Under the pieces are notes generated by a model. The model had not been told where the DNA came from. It saw only the letters and a program-made list of their open reading frames with translations, and did no database searches. 64,000 bases of DNA. Source: [Eubacterium] infirmum (GTDB taxonomy: Bacteria > Bacillota > Clostridia > Peptostreptococcales > Anaerovoracaceae). Each line of letters starts with the position of its first letter. The first letter of the stretch is position 1. This document shows positions 37,457 to 46,211 of this stretch, piece after piece. Position numbers and translations under genes: made by a program. The stretch is from contig UGGN01000001.1 in NCBI GenBank assembly GCA_900450455.1, positions 930,001 through 994,000 of the forward strand. Reading direction: 5' to 3'.

Positions 37457-37790
37457 TTGTATTTTTTGCAAGATAGGAACGCATGATATTCCATCTAATG
37501 TGGTATATGAGGACGATAAGCTTATCTGCTTCCACGACCTGGAGCCACAGGCACCGGTTCACGTTCTCGTAATCCCAAAGAAGCATATTTCATCTCTTGA
37601 TGATGTTTCGGAGGAAGATAAGGAATTGCTCGGCTACATCATGTTCAAAATCCATGAGATAGCTGAGAGCCTTGGACTTGAGGGCGGATACCGTGTAGTT
37701 AGCAACAACGGTGAGGATGCATTTCAGACTGTTAAGCACCTGCACTTTCACGTGCTCGGAAAGAGAAAAATGCTTTGGCCACCGGGCTAA
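37449..37790 (+). CDS. HIT-family hydrolase (HinT-like)
   Basis: This is a small (113 aa) nucleoside phosphoramidase of the histidine triad family. The triad HLHFHVLG is at about residue 98, and CIFCKIGTHDIPSNVVYEDD is the typical N-terminal zinc-binding/substrate region. It overlaps mtaB by 8 bp and precedes rpsU, a common arrangement in Clostridia. Confidence 0.94.
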   Translation: MSDCIFCKIGTHDIPSNVVYEDDKLICFHDLEPQAPVHVLVIPKKHISSLDDVSEEDKELLGYIMFKIHEIAESLGLEGGYRVVSNNGEDAFQTVKHLHFHVLGKRKMLWPPG

Positions 37791-37798
37791 AATATTCC

Positions 37799-37827
37799 TT
37801 GCTTGTTGATTGAAAAGATAGTATAAT
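37799..37827 (+). promoter_or_regulatory. Promoter of rpsU
   Basis: TTGCTT (37799-37804) and a consensus TATAAT (37822-37827) with exactly 17 nt between them. It drives rpsU and yqeY independently of mtaB-hinT. Confidence 0.65.
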
Positions 37828-37889
37828 ATTTGCGTTACAGTTAAATCTGAACACTGCTGAATTTATGAAGAGGCAGGAGGTGATTAGAT

Positions 37890-38069
37890 ATGGCACAGGT
37901 AATCGTCAGAGAAAACGAAAGCTTGGAAAGCGCTCTTAAGAGATTCAAGAGACTTTGCGCTAGAGACGGCGTAATGGCTGAGGTAAGAAAGAGAGAGCAC
38001 TACGAAAAGCCAAGTGTAAAGAGAAAGAAGAAATCTGAGGCAGCCAGAAAAAAAGCAAGAAAGTATTAA
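37890..38069 (+). CDS. rpsU: 30S ribosomal protein S21
   Basis: This 59-aa basic protein ([19 protein letters not shown]...) is S21 of the small ribosomal subunit. It has the family [17 protein letters not shown] helix and a Lys/Arg-rich C-terminus ending [10 protein letters not shown] perfect AGGAGG lies 8 nt upstream of the ATG. It is followed by yqeY, as in many Bacillota. The gene is short and easy to overlook. Confidence 0.97.
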   Translation: MAQVIVRENESLESALKRFKRLCARDGVMAEVRKREHYEKPSVKRKKKSEAARKKARKY

Positions 38070-38093
38070 TATATCGGAAGCGAAGTGATTTAC

Positions 38094-38540
38094 ATGAATC
38101 TAAAAGAGCAACTGATGGCTGATTTCAAGCAGGCCCTCAAGGATCGCGACGAGACAGCCAAAAATACAATTAGTTTGGCTCGTGCGGCTGTTAAGCAGTA
38201 CGAGGTGGACCACAGAGAAGAACTTGATGATGCAGGTATCCAGACACTGTTACAGAAGCAGGTAAAGATGCGTAATGACGCCTTATCTGACTTTGAGAAA
38301 GCAGGTAGACAGGATCTTATCGATGCATATAAGTCCGAAATCGCTATACTAAAGAAGTATCTTCCTGAGCAGCTATCCACTGAGAAGATTGCGGAAATCG
38401 TAAGAGAGACCGCAGCATCCATGGGAATTGAAGGCGGCAAGGAGAATATGGGTAAGCTCATGGGAGCTGTCATGGGTAAGACTAAGGGTCTTGCAGATGG
38501 CAACGAAGTGCGCAAACAGGTAATGGCGTTTTTAGGGTAG
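38094..38540 (+). CDS. yqeY: GatB/YqeY domain protein
   Basis: The 148-aa helical protein is the YqeY family, related to the C-terminal tRNA-binding domain of GatB. Signatures are LKQALKDRDETAKNTISLAR near the N-terminus and GKENMGKLMGAVMGKTKGLADG at the C-terminus. It commonly follows rpsU. The exact role is not settled. An ATG at 38094 behind GAAGTGA is chosen. Confidence 0.93.
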   Translation: MNLKEQLMADFKQALKDRDETAKNTISLARAAVKQYEVDHREELDDAGIQTLLQKQVKMRNDALSDFEKAGRQDLIDAYKSEIAILKKYLPEQLSTEKIAEIVRETAASMGIEGGKENMGKLMGAVMGKTKGLADGNEVRKQVMAFLG

Positions 38541-38556
38541 CAGTCAAGCAAAGCGG

Positions 38557-38586
38557 GAGAAATTCATTTTGAGTTTCTCTTTTTTG
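38557..38586 (+). terminator. Terminator after yqeY
   Basis: GAGAAA (38557-38562) pairs with TTTCTC (38574-38579) and is followed by seven T residues. Confidence 0.75.
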
Positions 38587-38604
38587 TATTTAGCAGGAGA
38601 TAAA

Positions 38605-39090
38605 ATGGAGTATGTAATAGGAATATTGCTGTGTGTATCGGGATATTTTATGATACGCCTAGGAGCATTTCAATCAAATAGCCTTAGGGAGTTCAATGAG
38701 GTTTTCGAAAATGATAGAAAGAAGAAAACTGTAAGTGGAACTATCAAGGTGCTTGACATCAGAAAGAGCAGATGGTCATTTGAATGTGATATCGAACTTG
38801 TATTCAAAACTCCAAAGGGAAGGGAATATCGATATACAGAGACGAAGTTTTCGTCCGGAAGCAGCGCGAGGTTCCTTAGCAAATGTAAGGGCAAGGGAGA
38901 AATCCCTGTTAGTGTAATTTACAACGGAGAATCTCCAGACCAGCATTATATTGAGGAACTAAAGGAAGCTGAGACTATGGCTAACTCAAGTATCGGTTTT
39001 AGAATCATAGGCGCATTCTTCATTATAGCGGGAATACTGGTTTTAGGAATGGATTTTATCTCAGAAAATATAATGCCGCTTTTTAGATAG
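38605..39090 (+). CDS. DUF3592-like membrane protein
   Basis: The 161-aa protein has one hydrophobic segment at each end (about 1-18 and 130-152) and a soluble middle part (about 30-120) with beta-strand pattern (GTIKVLDIRKSRWSFECDIE, TPKGREYRYTE) resembling DUF3592 proteins. GCAGGAGATAAA precedes the ATG. It lies 26 bp upstream of an LRR protein gene on the same strand. Function unknown. Confidence 0.7.
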   Translation: MEYVIGILLCVSGYFMIRLGAFQSNSLREFNEVFENDRKKKTVSGTIKVLDIRKSRWSFECDIELVFKTPKGREYRYTETKFSSGSSARFLSKCKGKGEIPVSVIYNGESPDQHYIEELKEAETMANSSIGFRIIGAFFIIAGILVLGMDFISENIMPLFR

Positions 39091-39116
39091 AAAGGCTTTT
39101 AAACTAGGGAGGTAGT

Positions 39117-40175
39117 ATGAGTATTTCATATTGTGAGGAATATGTCTCCTTCAAAGGAGAGCTTAGCGATAATGACATAAAGGAGCTTGTTAGTGCCGGG
39201 AAATTCAAGCGTATTCAGACAGATAGTGCAACTCTTGACAAAGCCACGTTCAAAAAGCTGAACGATAAGTATTTTGTAAGTTTTCCGGAGGTAGAACTTC
39301 GTATCTATACAAGTGGCGACTGTGATATTGACGGTATTTCTTTGATGGATAAGCTTAGAAAACTCAGTGTAGAAAGCTCTGCATCAATTGTAAATATAGA
39401 GGAGATATATTCGCTAGAAAATCTTAAGAGTATAAATCTAGAGGCGAAGAGTATAGCTGATAAGGATTTTTTAAATAAGCTACCACGGGGGATAGAAAGC
39501 CTTGGACTAAAGCTTGCGAGCAAAAGCTTTGATTTAAAGGGAATTACACGATTTTCTGAGCTTAAGATTCTCAGCTTGCACAATTGCTCTAAGAATATAG
39601 AGTGTGTAACAGGCCTAAATAAGCTGGAGAGACTTAAACTTCATGGCATAAGCCTTAAATCATGCACTTTTATAAATGAGGTGAAGAGCCTGAGAATGCT
39701 GGGACTTAGCGGAGGAAATACCGAGAATCTCTCTGAGCTATATGGAAATGATAGGATAAGCGAGCTTTATTTATTTAAGCAAGTAAAGATTAACAATCTG
39801 GACATACTGGCAAAGCTCCCTGAGCTTAAGGTTGCTGAAGTGTCACAGATGGCTAGAGTCAAGGAACTCCCAGATTTATCAAAATCAAAGCTTGAGCACC
39901 TATTCCTTGAGAATATGAAGGGACTTGTAAACTTTGATGGAATAGAGCATGCAAGCCGGCTAAAAACAATTACAGAGATGGTCTGCCCTACTCATAGGGA
40001 GATAAATCAGCTTCTTACGGTGATGAGAAATGAAGTAATAGAAAGATGTGCATTCTTTACATCAAGTAGCAAGAAAAACCGAGAATTCGAGGAACTTATC
40101 GAGCAAAGTGGGAAGCTTTGCGAGCACAATTTCCAAGAAGTCAGATCACTGATTTTTCCTGATGGAAGAATGTAG
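39117..40175 (+). CDS. Leucine-rich-repeat-like cytoplasmic protein
   Basis: The 352-aa protein has no signal peptide. From about residue 75 to 280 it shows repeated LxxLxL-type segments (LRKLSVESSASIVNIEEI, LKSINLEAKSI, LKILSLHNCSKNI, LERLKLHGISL, LRMLGLSGGNTENL, LEHLFLENMKGL), spaced about 20-24 residues, which form an LRR solenoid. The last 70 residues are a helical non-repeat cap. An AGGGAGG site precedes the ATG. It may bind another protein; no partner is visible except the adjacent membrane protein. Confidence 0.75.
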   Translation: MSISYCEEYVSFKGELSDNDIKELVSAGKFKRIQTDSATLDKATFKKLNDKYFVSFPEVELRIYTSGDCDIDGISLMDKLRKLSVESSASIVNIEEIYSLENLKSINLEAKSIADKDFLNKLPRGIESLGLKLASKSFDLKGITRFSELKILSLHNCSKNIECVTGLNKLERLKLHGISLKSCTFINEVKSLRMLGLSGGNTENLSELYGNDRISELYLFKQVKINNLDILAKLPELKVAEVSQMARVKELPDLSKSKLEHLFLENMKGLVNFDGIEHASRLKTITEMVCPTHREINQLLTVMRNEVIERCAFFTSSSKKNREFEELIEQSGKLCEHNFQEVRSLIFPDGRM

Positions 40176-40267
40176 AAAAAGCCTAATAATATTTTGAAAA
40201 AAAGCGAGCATAATAGCTAAAAAAATGTTATAGTAGTGCATATAATATTTTAAGGATGGTACTTTCT

Positions 40268-40936
40268 TTGGACAAGTTTGACTTAATGAGACAGAGACAT
40301 TCTGTGAGGGCATATCTTGATAAGGATATCGATTCAGAGCATGTTTTAATAATGCAGAAGGCCATAGATAGATACAACAAAATCAGCGGATTGAGGATGC
40401 AGTTTATAGAAAATGACGAGGCTGCTTTCGATTGCCGCATGGCTAAATATGGTAAGTTTGAAGGTGTGAAAAACTACATAGCACTGGTTGGAGCCAAAGG
40501 ACATGATCTTGATTTCAAGTGTGGATATTACGGCGAGCATCTAGTGATGATAGCCCAGAGCCTGGGTCTAAATACGTGCTGGGTTGGACAGACCTTCAAG
40601 AAAAGCAAAACAGTATATCACGCAGAGCTTAATGAAAAGCTTGCTGCAGTGATAACCATAGGATATGGAAAGACTCAGGGAACTCCGCATAAGAGCAAGA
40701 AGCTCAGGTCGGTCAGCGACTTTAAGGAGAGCGATCCTGATTGGTATAAAAGAGGCTTAGAGGCAGCCTTGCTTGCACCTACTGCGCTTAACCAGCAGAG
40801 GTTCAACATAGTTCATAACGCAAGAAGAGTAAAGCTGAGACCGGGAATCGGGTTCTTTACAAAGATGGATATGGGTATCGTAAAATATCATTTTGAGCTT
40901 GGCGCAGGCAGGGAAAACTTCAACTGGAGTGAATAA
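40268..40936 (+). CDS. Nitroreductase family protein
   Basis: The 222-aa FMN-binding protein shows the RQRHSVRAYLDKDI motif of nitroreductases, CGYYGEHLVMIAQSLGLNTCW and AALLAPTALNQQRF, which belong to the putative transmembrane/TM-nitroreductase subgroup. The start is best placed at TTG 40268, which has AAGGATGG 8 nt upstream; an ATG 12 bp earlier overlaps that site. Substrate unknown. A terminator follows. Confidence 0.85.
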   Translation: MDKFDLMRQRHSVRAYLDKDIDSEHVLIMQKAIDRYNKISGLRMQFIENDEAAFDCRMAKYGKFEGVKNYIALVGAKGHDLDFKCGYYGEHLVMIAQSLGLNTCWVGQTFKKSKTVYHAELNEKLAAVITIGYGKTQGTPHKSKKLRSVSDFKESDPDWYKRGLEAALLAPTALNQQRFNIVHNARRVKLRPGIGFFTKMDMGIVKYHFELGAGRENFNWSE

Positions 40937-40941
40937 ACCTG

Positions 40942-40969
40942 AGGTATAGCAAAGCTATACCTTTATTTT
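40942..40969 (+). terminator. Terminator after the nitroreductase
   Basis: AGGTATAGC (40942-40950) and GCTATACCT (40954-40962) form a 9-bp stem with a 3-nt loop followed by TTATTTT. Confidence 0.88.
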
Positions 40970-40987
40970 AGTTAAAGAGAGGATATT

Positions 40988-43621
40988 ATGGGAAAAGAAT
41001 ATCTAAATGACCGTAAACAGGTTCTTGAGGATTTGAAGACGGGAGAAAGCGGGCTTTCATCTGAGGAAATCTTAAGAAGGCAGGCTCAGTATGGAGCAAA
41101 TAAGCTTGCAGAGGGAAAGAAGAAGACTAAGCTGGAGAGATTCTTAGACCAACTTAAGGACCCTATGCTAATCATGCTTTTGATTGCGGCAGGTGTTTCG
41201 GCTATAACAAACATCATTTCCGGCGAATCGATGGTAGAGGTATTCATCATCATCGTAGTCGTGCTTCTCAATGCGATACTTGGGGTATTTCAGGAGAGCA
41301 AGGCAGAAGAGGCAATCGAGGCTCTGCAGACGATGACCGCAGCAACTTGTAAGGTCATCAGAGATGGGAAGCAGCAGGTAATACCTAGTACAGAGCTGGT
41401 GCCGGGAGATATAGTTGTCCTCGAAGCGGGTGATGCAGTGCCGGCGGACGGAAGACTGATAAGTGCAGCCAGCCTAAAGATTGAGGAATCAGCGCTTACA
41501 GGAGAGAGCGTTCCCGTGAATAAGCTTATAGATATCCTGAATCTTGGCGATGGCAAAGATGTTCCTCTCGGAGATAGAGTGAACATGTGTTATATGGGAT
41601 CGACCGTTGTGTACGGCCGCGGAATTGCAGTAATCACAGCGACCGGTATGGACACTGAGATGGGTAAGATTGCAGATGCCCTGAACCAAACACAGGAAGA
41701 ACTTACACCGCTTCAGATAAAACTGAACGAGCTGGGAAAGAAGTTATCGTATCTGGTTCTTTTGATATGCTTATTCATATTTGTATTTGATATACTGATT
41801 TCCAAAAACCTCACGCTGACGTCGATACTCAATATCTTTATGGTCGCCGTATCGCTTGCGGTTGCAGCTATACCTGAGGGACTTGCTACAGTAGTCACAG
41901 TAGTTCTATCCATCGGAGTAACGAAGATGTCCAAGGAAAATGCCGTCGTAAGGAGACTTACAGCGGTCGAAACCCTCGGATGTACTCAGATTATCTGCTC
42001 GGATAAGACAGGAACGCTGACACAGAATAAGATGACAGTTACTGAGCACGTTGGAGACGGCAGGCAGATAGCTACTGCAATGGCACTCTGTTGCGATGCG
42101 ATACTAAACGACAAGGACGAAGCGGAAGGCGAGCCGACGGAGGCAGCTCTGGTAAACTTTGCCGCAAAGCAGGGACTTAAGAAGTATGAGCTTGAAATAG
42201 CTTACCCCAGAGTAAACGAGTGTCCTTTTGACTCATCAAGAAAGATGATGAGTACTATCCACAAGACCGAGGAGGGCTTTGTTCAGTTCACCAAAGGTGC
42301 GCCTGATGTGGTTTTGAGCAGGTGCACAAGCTATTTTGATGGCGAAAAGACAGTCGAGTTTACTGATGAATTAAGAGCAAAGTTCCTTGCTGATAACAAG
42401 GCCATGGCTGATAAGGCTCTCAGAGTGCTTGCTGTTTCTAAGAGAGATTGGAACGAAAACCCTGAGAATAACAGTTCAGAAAATCTGGAGCACGACCTCT
42501 GCCTGATTGGACTTACGGGCATGATTGACCCGATAAGACCGGAGGTTAAGGATGCGATAGAAGAGTGCCGTAAGGCAGGTATAAGGCCTATAATGATAAC
42601 CGGTGACCACAAGGATACTGCGGTTGCTATTGCTAAGGACTTTGGCATAATCGAGGACGCATCGGCAGCTATAACCGGCGCACAGCTCGATGAGATCAGC
42701 GATGAGGAATTTGAGAGTAGGGTGGTTGAGTTCTCGGTTTATGCGAGAGTTCAGCCTGAACACAAGGTCAGAATCGTAAGCGCATGGAAGAAGCGCGGCG
42801 CGATAACAGCTATGACGGGTGACGGTGTAAACGATGCTCCATCAATTAAGACAGCTGATATAGGAATTGGCATGGGAATTACGGGAACAGATGTAACTAA
42901 GAACGTATCCGATATGATTCTTGCTGATGATAACTTTGCAACAATAGTAAATGCGGTAGAAGAGGGCAGAAGGATCTATGATAATATCCGCAAGGCAATA
43001 CAGTTCCTTTTGAGCTCCAACATGAGTGAAGTTCTAGGAATATTCTTTGCAACACTCATGGGCTTCACATTGCTTAAGCCGGTACATCTTCTTTTTATCA
43101 ACTTGATTACGGACGCTTTTCCGGCACTTGCGCTAGGTCTTGAGAAGGAAGAACCGGACACGATGAGAAGACCTCCGAGAGATTCCAAGGACTCAATATT
43201 TGCAGGCGGAATGGTATTTGATATAGTGTATCAGGGACTGATGATAACAGTGCTTACGATAGCATCATACATAATCGGACACTCGATGGAGATAGGCTAT
43301 TTTGAAATTCCTAAGGGACTTTCCCCTGATGGAATGACGATGGCATTCCTGACTATGAATATGTGTGAAATATTCCAGAGCATGAACATGCGCTCGCAGA
43401 GGGGAAGCATCTTTGGTCTCAAGCAGCAGAACAAAGCTCTGTTTGGAACAATGATCCTGAGCCTCATCTTTGTTACTATAGTTATTGAAGTTCCGCTTGT
43501 AGCGAATTTGTTCGGATTTACTTCCGTAAGTGCTGCTGAATACGGAATAGCACTTGGACTTTCAATACTTGTAATTCCAATTGTTGAATGCGTTAAGTTT
43601 GTGCAGAGGCGTGTACGATAA
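40988..43621 (+). CDS. P-type cation ATPase, calcium-transporting type
   Basis: The 877-aa P2-type ATPase pumps a cation, most likely Ca2+, out of the cytoplasm. The phosphorylated Asp339 lies in SDKTGTLTQNKMT. Other landmarks are the actuator LTGESVPVNK, the M4 motif IPEGLATVVTVVL (PEGL is typical of Ca2+ pumps), the hinge MTGDGVNDAPSIKTADIGIGMG and the C-terminal six-helix region. An N-terminal SEEILRRQAQYGANKL cation ATPase domain is present. It follows a terminator and starts with ATG behind AGAGAGG. Mn2+ or other divalent metals cannot be excluded. Confidence 0.92.
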   Translation: MGKEYLNDRKQVLEDLKTGESGLSSEEILRRQAQYGANKLAEGKKKTKLERFLDQLKDPMLIMLLIAAGVSAITNIISGESMVEVFIIIVVVLLNAILGVFQESKAEEAIEALQTMTAATCKVIRDGKQQVIPSTELVPGDIVVLEAGDAVPADGRLISAASLKIEESALTGESVPVNKLIDILNLGDGKDVPLGDRVNMCYMGSTVVYGRGIAVITATGMDTEMGKIADALNQTQEELTPLQIKLNELGKKLSYLVLLICLFIFVFDILISKNLTLTSILNIFMVAVSLAVAAIPEGLATVVTVVLSIGVTKMSKENAVVRRLTAVETLGCTQIICSDKTGTLTQNKMTVTEHVGDGRQIATAMALCCDAILNDKDEAEGEPTEAALVNFAAKQGLKKYELEIAYPRVNECPFDSSRKMMSTIHKTEEGFVQFTKGAPDVVLSRCTSYFDGEKTVEFTDELRAKFLADNKAMADKALRVLAVSKRDWNENPENNSSENLEHDLCLIGLTGMIDPIRPEVKDAIEECRKAGIRPIMITGDHKDTAVAIAKDFGIIEDASAAITGAQLDEISDEEFESRVVEFSVYARVQPEHKVRIVSAWKKRGAITAMTGDGVNDAPSIKTADIGIGMGITGTDVTKNVSDMILADDNFATIVNAVEEGRRIYDNIRKAIQFLLSSNMSEVLGIFFATLMGFTLLKPVHLLFINLITDAFPALALGLEKEEPDTMRRPPRDSKDSIFAGGMVFDIVYQGLMITVLTIASYIIGHSMEIGYFEIPKGLSPDGMTMAFLTMNMCEIFQSMNMRSQRGSIFGLKQQNKALFGTMILSLIFVTIVIEVPLVANLFGFTSVSAAEYGIALGLSILVIPIVECVKFVQRRVR

Positions 43622-43662
43622 TATTAAATATTTGTAAACAGGTTTATCGTAAGGAGGACGAT

Positions 43663-43980
43663 ATGGGTGCAGTATTCTTTTTTATACTTTGGCCATTGCT
43701 ATTATTATCGGGATTGTTTTATGTGGTTTTGCCATTCATTGCGTATATTGTTTTAGCAACATCGATGTTTTGGCTGATAATTGGTTTGATTCTCAGGCAC
43801 ATATTTGTTAAACACGGTATATACAACGCCGGGTTAGAAAATCCCAATAAGCCTGTAAATGTTCTAACAGAGATACTCATATGGATTGTCAGAATTGATA
43901 TTGTTGTAAATATTATTTTAATTATTGCGGCAGTCGTTACAGCTGTTATCTTTGCAATGAAAGGGATTACAATTTTCTGA
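43663..43980 (+). CDS. Small membrane protein of unknown function
   Basis: The 105-aa protein has three strongly hydrophobic segments (about residues 3-24, 28-46 and 77-97) and a short basic loop between them. It has AAGGAGGA before the ATG and lies 41 bp after the P-type ATPase, possibly in the same transcript. I do not recognise the family. Confidence 0.65.
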   Translation: MGAVFFFILWPLLLLSGLFYVVLPFIAYIVLATSMFWLIIGLILRHIFVKHGIYNAGLENPNKPVNVLTEILIWIVRIDIVVNIILIIAAVVTAVIFAMKGITIF

Positions 43981-44116
43981 TTTTGTTTTGAGGTTCTTAG
44001 TTGAAAGCGGAGAAAATACAGAGTACATCAAGCCGGCGTAGAACTTTAGCTTAAGTCGGTACACAGGCGTGTGGACAAAGCAGACAAGCCGTGATATAAT
44101 TTTTTATAAGTAAATA

Positions 44117-44218
44117 CAAAGAATCAAGGGGAGCGAAATTGCTGAGAGTTAGCGCTGAGATGCGTTAAGACCCTAAACCTGATTGGATAATGCCAGCATA
44201 GGGATGTATTTTGACGAG
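44117..44218 (+). ncRNA. TPP riboswitch (THI element)
   Basis: The conserved core elements are all visible: CAAGGGGAGC, GCTGAGAGT, GACCCTAAACCTGATTGGATAA and TGCCAGCATAGGGA (the last two are quoted in part of the conserved P4-P5/P2 strands). This is the thiamine pyrophosphate aptamer that controls thiamine genes. It lies 54 nt before thiM and is followed by a terminator hairpin, so it probably acts by premature termination when TPP is bound. Confidence 0.95.
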
Positions 44219-44247
44219 TAGTATCCGTGAGGGTGCTACTCTTTTAC
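44216..44247 (+). terminator. Riboswitch-controlled terminator before thiM
   Basis: GAGTAG (44216-44221) pairs with CTACTC (44236-44241), extended by TCC/GGG around a 4-nt loop, and followed by TTTTACTTT. It lies just after the aptamer, so TPP binding would favour its formation. Confidence 0.75.
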
Positions 44248-44271
44248 TTTATTAAGACTGTGGAGGTAGAA

Positions 44272-45039
44272 ATGGGGAAAAAAGAACCTCTAGTTCATAT
44301 AATTACAAACAGCGTGACCATAAACGATACGGTAAACTTTGTGCTTGCATCAGGTGGGGCAGCTATATGTGCAGACTCACCTAGGGAAGTAGCCGAGATT
44401 GTATCTCTGTGCGATGCGCTGATGATAAACATAGGAATGCCTAGCGAGAATAAGCTTGCGGCCATGCTAATCGCAGGAAGAAGAGCAAATGAGATTGGAA
44501 TTCCCGTTGTGCTGGATCCGGTCGGTGCCGGAGCCTCGGAGTTTCGCAGGGAGATTCTAGGACAGCTTCTTGAGGATGTAAGATTTGACTGTATCAGAGG
44601 GAATAAGTCCGAAATAGCCGCACTGCTTGGCATACCGTTTCAATCAAAAGGAGTTGAGAGCGCAAGCCTTGAGCTTGCCGATGAAGCCGTACACGGACTC
44701 GCCGAAAAAACAGGCTCAGTAATTTTGATGACAGGTGAAAGCGATGTGGTCTTTGATGAGAGCGAGAAGTTTGAGATAAGTGGCGGAAGCCCTTTGATGA
44801 AAAAGCTGACGGGAAGCGGCTGCATGTACAGCGCCTTTATTGCGACAAGACTTGCAGATGCCGGTGGAGAGGCTACTGTCAAGGTAGTGAGAAAAGCAGC
44901 AGCAGACTATAAGATAAATACGGTCAAGGCGATAAAGCTTATGAAGGAGCGTGGCCGGCTTGGTACAGCAAGCTTTAGACAGTGTCTGATAGATGCAATG
45001 AGTACAGCTAGGTTGGGGGAGATATTTAATGAAATTTGA
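44272..45039 (+). CDS. thiM: Hydroxyethylthiazole kinase
   Basis: ThiM phosphorylates 4-methyl-5-(2-hydroxyethyl)thiazole, the salvage route to the thiazole half of thiamine. The 255-aa ribokinase-fold protein shows VHIITNSVTINDTVNFVLA, PVVLDPVGAGAS, IRGNKSEIAAL and KKLTGSGCMYSAF (the kinase active site). The ATG at 44272 lies 4-5 nt after GGAGGTAGA; longer reading frames upstream would enter the terminator. It is first of the thiM-thiE-thiW-thiD-thiC operon under the TPP riboswitch, and overlaps thiE by 11 bp. Confidence 0.96.
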   Translation: MGKKEPLVHIITNSVTINDTVNFVLASGGAAICADSPREVAEIVSLCDALMINIGMPSENKLAAMLIAGRRANEIGIPVVLDPVGAGASEFRREILGQLLEDVRFDCIRGNKSEIAALLGIPFQSKGVESASLELADEAVHGLAEKTGSVILMTGESDVVFDESEKFEISGGSPLMKKLTGSGCMYSAFIATRLADAGGEATVKVVRKAAADYKINTVKAIKLMKERGRLGTASFRQCLIDAMSTARLGEIFNEI

Positions 45040-45670
45040 TAAGAGAGACCTGCTTGTCTATGCCATAACGGATGAGAAAAGACGAAGCAATAAGGAATGG
45101 GAGAAGCTTTTAACTCCTATATTTGAATCGGGCATAAGGATTCTCCAGCTCAGGCAAAAACATGCATCGCATGAGGAATTTGTGAGTTCGGCGAGGGAAC
45201 TTGTCGAAATCTGCCATCGCTTTGGTGCAAAGCTCATAGTAAACGACGATGCCGGAACTTGCATAGAAGCGGGAGCCGACGGAGTTCACCTCGGTCAGGA
45301 CGATATGCCTATAGCTGAAGCAAGAAAGCTTTTGGGAGACGAGTACATAATAGGTGCGACTGCGCATAATCTCGATGAAGCTGAGAAAGCTGAAGCAGAT
45401 GGTGCCGACTACGTCGGAGTCGGTGCAGCCTTTGGCTCAAACTCCAAGCTCGACGCAAGGCCTATAGAACTTGCAGATTATAGGAAGATCAGCGATAAAA
45501 TTACAATTCCCATGGTTGCGATAGGTGGAATAAATCCGGAGAATATAGATTTGCTTTCGGGCTCCGGAGCTGATGGCGTTGCAGTAATATCGGCACTGTT
45601 TGCAAATGATGACATTAGGGAAGCGGCAGATGTTTTGATGGCAAAGAGCAGAAGTCTGTTTGGAAATTAA
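45029..45670 (+). CDS. thiE: Thiamine-phosphate synthase
   Basis: ThiE joins hydroxymethylpyrimidine pyrophosphate with thiazole phosphate to thiamine phosphate. The 213-aa TIM-barrel has ILQLRQKHASHEEFV, AKLIVNDDAGTCIEAGADGVHLGQDDMP, the phosphate-binding GATAHN loop, YVGVGAAFGSNSK and VAIGGINPENI. It overlaps thiM and is followed by thiW by 13 bp. Confidence 0.96.
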   Translation: MKFDKRDLLVYAITDEKRRSNKEWEKLLTPIFESGIRILQLRQKHASHEEFVSSARELVEICHRFGAKLIVNDDAGTCIEAGADGVHLGQDDMPIAEARKLLGDEYIIGATAHNLDEAEKAEADGADYVGVGAAFGSNSKLDARPIELADYRKISDKITIPMVAIGGINPENIDLLSGSGADGVAVISALFANDDIREAADVLMAKSRSLFGN

Positions 45671-45683
45671 GAAAGGTAAACTC

Positions 45684-46202
45684 ATGAATAATAAAGGAAA
45701 AATTGAACTGAAGAAAATGCTTGTTGCAGCGATGTTTGTAGCTCTCACCGTGTCGCTTTCGGGATTTTCAATACCTGTGGGAACTGCTAAGTGCTTTCCG
45801 GTGCAGCACATGATGAATGTAATCGCTGCAGTATTTCTTGGTCCGGTATATGCGGTGTTATCGGCATTTGTAACATCGTTAATAAGGAACATCATGGGAA
45901 CCGGATCGCTACTTGCCTTTCCGGGAAGCATGGTCGGAGCACTACTTTGCTCAGTAATTTATCATAAGAGCAAGAAGCTTTGGGCATGCTACATAGGAGA
46001 GATTATCGGAACAGGAATAATTGGAGGCTTGCTCGCATATCCTGTCGCACTGCTTTTGATGGGCAATGCCAAGGTTGCGGTACTGACTTTTGTACTTCCA
46101 TTTTTAATTAGCACCTGTGGGGGCACGATGATTGCAGCGATTTTAATCGGTATAATGGATAAGACTAAGGTGTTAGATTATCTGAAACGACAGATAAGAT
46201 AG
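45684..46202 (+). CDS. thiW: ThiW-family ECF S component (predicted thiazole transporter)
   Basis: The 172-aa protein has about five or six membrane segments and strong similarity to ThiW (KKMLVAAMFVALTVSLSGFSIPVG, and CFPVQHMMNVIAAVFLGPVY). ThiW is predicted to import the thiazole precursor by the ECF mechanism. The ATG at 45684, after AAAGGTAAACTC, is preferred to an upstream codon. Its place with thiM supports thiazole salvage. Confidence 0.9.
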   Translation: MNNKGKIELKKMLVAAMFVALTVSLSGFSIPVGTAKCFPVQHMMNVIAAVFLGPVYAVLSAFVTSLIRNIMGTGSLLAFPGSMVGALLCSVIYHKSKKLWACYIGEIIGTGIIGGLLAYPVALLLMGNAKVAVLTFVLPFLISTCGGTMIAAILIGIMDKTKVLDYLKRQIR

Positions 46203-46211
46203 GAGGATATT

